A stretch of DNA of 64,000 bases from Vreelandella malpeensis (GTDB taxonomy: Bacteria > Pseudomonadota > Gammaproteobacteria > Pseudomonadales > Halomonadaceae), in the NCBI RefSeq assembly GCF_020622355.1, contig NZ_WHVL01000002.1, positions 186,001 through 250,000 on the forward strand. The letters are read 5' to 3'. The position numbers and the translations under genes are program-made. This document shows positions 60,757 to 64,000 of the stretch, piece by piece. Position 1 is the first letter of the stretch. Each line of letters begins with the position of its first letter. The notes under the pieces were generated by a model. It had not been told where the DNA came from, made no database searches, and saw nothing but the letters and a program-made list of their open reading frames with translations.

Positions 60757-61041
60757 ATGAGCGTTGTTCCGGTCAATGAAACAGAGCTGCAGGAAAAGCT
60801 TTCCAAGTGCATCGCCGGCGAGCGGGTGCTGATCGAACATCAAGGCAGTCGATTCAGCGCGCGTATCCAGCAGGCAGGCGCTCAGGGCGTACGGGTGATT
60901 CCCGAGATCCTGATCAAGAATGCCACCGGCAAGCCCGGCGATATTGAAGGCGTCACCCTGCCCTACCAGGACGTGTGGGAGCTCGAGGTCAAGGGAGTGG
61001 TCTATAGCCGCATCGACGAGCCGCGCGAAAAAAGCGCCTGA
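60757..61041 (+). CDS. Small protein of unknown function
   Basis: 94 residues from ATG 60757, with GGGAGG seven bases upstream. Alternating hydrophobic strands (RVLIEHQGSRFSARIQQAGA, GVRVIPEILI, WELEVKGVVYSRI) suggest a small beta-barrel or beta-sandwich. No cysteine cluster, signal or membrane helix. I do not recognise a family. It is a monocistronic unit with its own two hairpins downstream, which supports a real, expressed gene. Confidence 0.65.
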   Translation: MSVVPVNETELQEKLSKCIAGERVLIEHQGSRFSARIQQAGAQGVRVIPEILIKNATGKPGDIEGVTLPYQDVWELEVKGVVYSRIDEPREKSA

Positions 61042-61053
61042 CGATGTCTGGCT

Positions 61054-61077
61054 GCGCCACGCCTTCAAGCGTGGCGC
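61054..61077 (+). terminator. First hairpin downstream of the 94-residue protein
   Basis: GCGCCACGC (61054-61062), loop CTTCAA, GCGTGGCGC (61069-61077). Nine-bp perfect stem with no T-run. It may protect the mRNA 3' end or act together with the terminator at 61085. Confidence 0.5.
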
Positions 61078-61084
61078 GACTGAC

Positions 61085-61108
61085 GGGGGCGCTTTGGCGC
61101 CCCCTTTT
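61085..61108 (+). terminator. Rho-independent terminator
   Basis: GGGGGCGC (61085-61092), loop TTTG, GCGCCCCC (61097-61104), then TTTT and a further T-rich stretch. Ends the small gene at 60757-61041. Confidence 0.88.
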
Positions 61109-61124
61109 CGTTTTCGGTTCTACC

Positions 61125-61164
61125 TCAGAACGGCAGTATTTCAAAACGGCAGTATTTCAGAACG
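61125..61164. repeat. 16-bp tandem repeat at the 3' end of the MDR gene
   Basis: TCAGAACGGCAGTATT (61125-61140), TCAAAACGGCAGTATT (61141-61156) and a partial TCAGAACG (61157-61164). The TCA at 61157 is the MDR stop codon on the minus strand, so the duplication begins at the stop. Confidence 0.8.
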
Positions 61165-62170
61165 AAAGACAGATCTTGCCGAAGTGCTTGCCGGACTCCT
61201 GATGGCGAAAGGCGTCGGCAATCTCCTCGAGCCCGAACTCCCGGTCGATGACCGGACGCAGATTCGACGCCTCGATGGCGCGGATCATCTCGATCTGATC
61301 GCGTCGGCTGCCGACGATCAATCCCTTGAGCGTGGCCTGCTTGGCCATCAGCTTGGCGGTCGGGATATCGCCTTCGCGCCCGGTCAGAATGCCGATCAGC
61401 GCTAGGTGCCCGCCGATCTTCACCGCGTCGATGGATTGCGGCAGCGTCTGCGGCCCGCCCACTTCGACGATGTGATCCACCCCTTCACCGCCGGTCAGTT
61501 CCTTGACCTTCTTGCCCCACTCCGGCGTTTCCCGGTAGTTGATGACATGCTCGGCGCCAAGGGCCTTGAGCTTTTCGAGCTTCTCGTTGGAAGAGGACGT
61601 GGCGATCACGCGCGCGCCCATCATCCGCGCGAACTGCAGCGCGAAGATCGAGACCCCGCCGGTGCCCAGTACCAGCACGGTGTCGCCGGCCTTGAGTCCG
61701 CCATCTACCACCAGCGCCCGCCAGGCAGTCAGCCCTGCGGTGGTCAGCGTAGCCGACTCCGCGTGGCTGTAGCCTTCGGGTTGATGGGTGAACCAGGTGG
61801 CCGGGCGGGTGATCTGCTCCCGGGCGTAGCCGTCGACCCCATCGCCGGGGGTGGAGCGAAAATCGCCGACTCGCGCCGGGCCCTCGAGCCAAGCGGGAAA
61901 GAAGGTCGAGACGACCCGGTCGCCCACGGCGAACTCGTCGACGCCCTCGCCCACCGCCTCCACCACGCCGGCACCGTCGGACATCGGGATGCGCCCGTCG
62001 TCACACGGGATCATGCCCGCGACCACGGCGTAGTCGTGAAAGTTGAGCGAGCTTGCGTGCAGGCGCACGCGAATCTCGCCCGCCCTCGGCGCGGCGGCGT
62101 CTTCGCGCTCTTGCACCTGGAGTTGGTCGAGTCCACCCGGGGCTTTCAGGGTAACGGTACGATTAGCCAT
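61157..62170 (-). CDS. Zinc-independent MDR oxidoreductase (quinone reductase-like)
   Basis: 337 residues. N-terminal GroES-like half (ASSLNFHDYAVVAGMIP and SDGAGVVEAVGEGVDEF) and Rossmann motif VLVLGTGGVSIFALQFARMM (about 164-183). No zinc-ligand set, so it belongs to the zinc-free NAD(P)H:quinone reductase/enoyl reductase-like branch. Substrate not predictable. ATG 62170 follows AGGAGGAG. It stands 34 bp after the ABC exporter gene on the same strand, possibly co-transcribed. Confidence 0.9.
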   Translation of the reverse strand: MANRTVTLKAPGGLDQLQVQEREDAAAPRAGEIRVRLHASSLNFHDYAVVAGMIPCDDGRIPMSDGAGVVEAVGEGVDEFAVGDRVVSTFFPAWLEGPARVGDFRSTPGDGVDGYAREQITRPATWFTHQPEGYSHAESATLTTAGLTAWRALVVDGGLKAGDTVLVLGTGGVSIFALQFARMMGARVIATSSSNEKLEKLKALGAEHVINYRETPEWGKKVKELTGGEGVDHIVEVGGPQTLPQSIDAVKIGGHLALIGILTGREGDIPTAKLMAKQATLKGLIVGSRRDQIEMIRAIEASNLRPVIDREFGLEEIADAFRHQESGKHFGKICLSF

Positions 62171-62204
62171 TCACTCCTCCTGATTCATCCATTAATCAAC
62201 TGGT

Positions 62205-64000
62205 CTACTGCGCAGATGTCACGTTAGCAGACGAATCCGAGTCTGACACGTCGAGGCCCAGAAAGCCGCCGGACTGGCGCTGCCAAAGGCTCGCGTAGAT
62301 GCCGCCCTTCGCCAGGAGCTCCTGGTGGCTGCCGCTCTCGACGATCTCGCCGCCGTCGACCACGATCAGGCGATCGAGCATGGCGATGGTCGAGAGCCGG
62401 TGGGCGATGGCGATCACCGTCTTGCCCTCCATCAGCGCATCGAGCTGCTCCTGGATCGCCGCCTCGACTTCGGAGTCGAGGGCCGAGGTGGCCTCATCGA
62501 GCACCAGGATCGGCGCATTCTTCAGCAGTACCCGGGCGATGGCGATACGCTGGCGCTGGCCGCCGGAGAGCTTGACGCCGCGCTCGCCGACATGGGCGTC
62601 GAGCCCGCGCCGCCCGTGCGGGTCGACCAGATCCGTCAGGAAGGTATCAGCGTGGGCTCGGCGCACCGCCTCCCACACGTCCTCGTCGCTCGCCTGGGGG
62701 CTGCCGTAGCGGATGTTGTCTCGAAGCGAGCGGTGCAGCAGCGAGGTATCCTGGGTGACCATGCCGATCTGGTGGCGAAGCGAGGTCTGGGTCACCTGGC
62801 TGATATCCTGCCCATCGATCAGGATGCGCCCGCCCTGCAGGTCATAAAAGCGCAGCAGCAGGTTGGCCAGCGTCGACTTGCCCGCCCCGGAGCGGCCGAT
62901 CAGGCCGATCTTCTCGCCCGGGGCGATGGTCAGCTCCAGCCCGTCGAACACCGTCTTGCGCTCGCCCTTGGCCTGGGCGTAGTGAAAGTGCAGGGCCTCG
63001 AAATTGATCTCGCCGCGCGGCACGACGAGCGCCGGCGCCCCCGGGGCGTCCTGGATGGTCGGCGCCTGGGCGATGGTATTCATGCCATCCTGCACGGTGC
63101 CGATGTTCTCGAACAGGCCCGCCACTTCCCACAGGATCCAGTCGGACATGAAGCGAATGCGCATCACCAGGGCGATCGCGATGGCCAGTACCCCGAGCGA
63201 GATCGCCTCAAAATACCAGGCACTGATCGCCATGCCGGCGATGCCCACCAGCAGCAGCGTGTTGAGAAACGTCAGGCTGACGCTCATCACCGTCACCAGG
63301 CGCATCTGGCGATGCACCGTGACCAGAAAGCCCTCCATCGCGCTCTTGGCGTAGGCCTGCTCGCGCTGGGTATCGGCAAACAGCTTGATGGTCTGGATGT
63401 TGCTGTAGCTGTCCACCACGCGCCCGGTCATCTCGGCGCGGGCGTCCGCCTGGGCCATGGAGACGTCGCGAAGCCTTGGTACGAAGTAGCGCATGATGCC
63501 CAGATAGCCGACGAGCCACAGCCCCAAGGGAAGCAAGAGCCACGGATCGGCCCGGCCGAGCAAAAATGCCGCGCCGGTGAAATAGACCAGCGCGTAGACC
63601 ATCAGGTCCATCACCTTGGTGACGGTCTCGCGGATGGCCAGTGCCGTCTGCATCACCTTCTGGGACACTCGGCCGGCGAACTCGTCCTGGTAGAAGGCCA
63701 GGCTCTGGCTCAGCATGTGGCGGTGCGACAGCCAGCGGCCGATCATCGGGTAGTTGCCGAAGATGCTCTGGTGGGTGATCAGCGACTGCAGGAGCACCAG
63801 CAGCGGCAGCCCCAGAATCACCAGCAGGCCAAGCCCGGCGAGCCAGGCGCCGTTGGCCTGCCAGAAGCCCGCCCGCTCGACGTTGCCCAGCCAGTCCACC
63901 AGCTCGCCCATGTAGCTGAAGAACAGCACCTCCGCCGCCGAGACGGCAGCGGTGACCAACGACATGACGACCAGAAGCGGCCATATCGGTCGCGAGAAGT
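62205..64000 (-). CDS. ABC exporter (permease-ATPase fusion), N-terminus cut by the window edge
   Basis: At least 598 codons, open to base 64000; the Met at 63965 is probably internal because the frame upstream (FSRPIWPLLVV) continues the first membrane helix. The membrane domain has about six helices (to about residue 300 of the visible part). The nucleotide-binding domain has Walker A in GLIGRSGAGKSTLANLLLRF, Q-loop GMVTQDTSLL, signature VKLSGGQRQRIAIARVLL, Walker B ILVLDEATSALDSE and H-loop IAIAHRLSTI, all intact. It is a homodimeric MsbA-like exporter; the substrate is not evident. Confidence 0.93.
   Translation of the reverse strand, partial: FSRPIWPLLVVMSLVTAAVSAAEVLFFSYMGELVDWLGNVERAGFWQANGAWLAGLGLLVILGLPLLVLLQSLITHQSIFGNYPMIGRWLSHRHMLSQSLAFYQDEFAGRVSQKVMQTALAIRETVTKVMDLMVYALVYFTGAAFLLGRADPWLLLPLGLWLVGYLGIMRYFVPRLRDVSMAQADARAEMTGRVVDSYSNIQTIKLFADTQREQAYAKSAMEGFLVTVHRQMRLVTVMSVSLTFLNTLLLVGIAGMAISAWYFEAISLGVLAIAIALVMRIRFMSDWILWEVAGLFENIGTVQDGMNTIAQAPTIQDAPGAPALVVPRGEINFEALHFHYAQAKGERKTVFDGLELTIAPGEKIGLIGRSGAGKSTLANLLLRFYDLQGGRILIDGQDISQVTQTSLRHQIGMVTQDTSLLHRSLRDNIRYGSPQASDEDVWEAVRRAHADTFLTDLVDPHGRRGLDAHVGERGVKLSGGQRQRIAIARVLLKNAPILVLDEATSALDSEVEAAIQEQLDALMEGKTVIAIAHRLSTIAMLDRLIVVDGGEIVESGSHQELLAKGGIYASLWQRQSGGFLGLDVSDSDSSANVTSAQ

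Overview
The window reads as a chromosomal segment of a moderately halophilic gammaproteobacterium, most likely Halomonadaceae (Halomonas or a close relative). This is an inference from gene content, with no database search. The supports are uniformly high GC, a Pseudomonas-type aruCFG plus astDB arginine succinyltransferase operon with an AraC-type ArgR, FabV, a GlpM-family protein, NhaP2- and NhaC-type antiporters, and a very acidic exported PRC-barrel protein. I see no rRNA, tRNA, CRISPR array, insertion sequence or phage gene. Both edges cut a gene: a chemoreceptor at the left and an ABC exporter at the right.

Layout. 1-10 kb: a truncated chemoreceptor, a YahK-like alcohol dehydrogenase divergent from an AraC regulator, a VOC protein divergent from a LysR regulator, a malate:quinone oxidoreductase with a signal peptide and an unusual tail, a DUF3820 protein, a metallophosphoesterase coupled to an NAD(P)-binding protein, and a full chemoreceptor. 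10-18 kb: flavin reductase-like protein, D-2-hydroxyacid dehydrogenase, ArfB, an atypical proline racemase-superfamily enzyme, an MDR oxidoreductase, a CorA/ZntB transporter, an orphan protein and MmsA. 18-29 kb: a dense locus of a zinc-ribbon metallopeptidase, alpha-E protein, circularly permuted ATP-grasp ligase, transglutaminase-amidoligase fusion, ATP-grasp/alpha-E fusion and second transglutaminase. This is the most distinctive system here. It belongs to a class predicted, but not to my knowledge demonstrated, to ligate and process a peptide or amide product. 29-45 kb: NhaP2, DUF3581, an AsmA-like giant with no normal start codon, a TRIC channel, an NfeD/SPFH pair, a DUF3311/SSS transporter pair with a LysR/GNAT operon upstream, an IroE-like esterase behind a Fur-like box, a GlpM-family protein, NhaC, and a MarR/DMT pair with two operator palindromes. 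45-53 kb: astB, astD, aruG, aruF, astC and argR, all on the minus strand; astE is not here. 53-64 kb: PRC-barrel protein, FabV, DUF7079-like protein, glutathione peroxidase, LysE exporter, YeeN-type YebC protein, MscS channel with an orphan partner, a small orphan protein, a quinone oxidoreductase-like MDR and the ABC exporter.

Two window-wide patterns stand out. Several intergenic gaps and one operon junction carry unrelated tandem duplications of 13-18 bp. Four convergent gene pairs end with their stop codons interlocked in a 4-base overlap. Many starts were set inside longer open frames by Shine-Dalgarno position; several genes use GTG or TTG, and one appears to use ATT or ATC.
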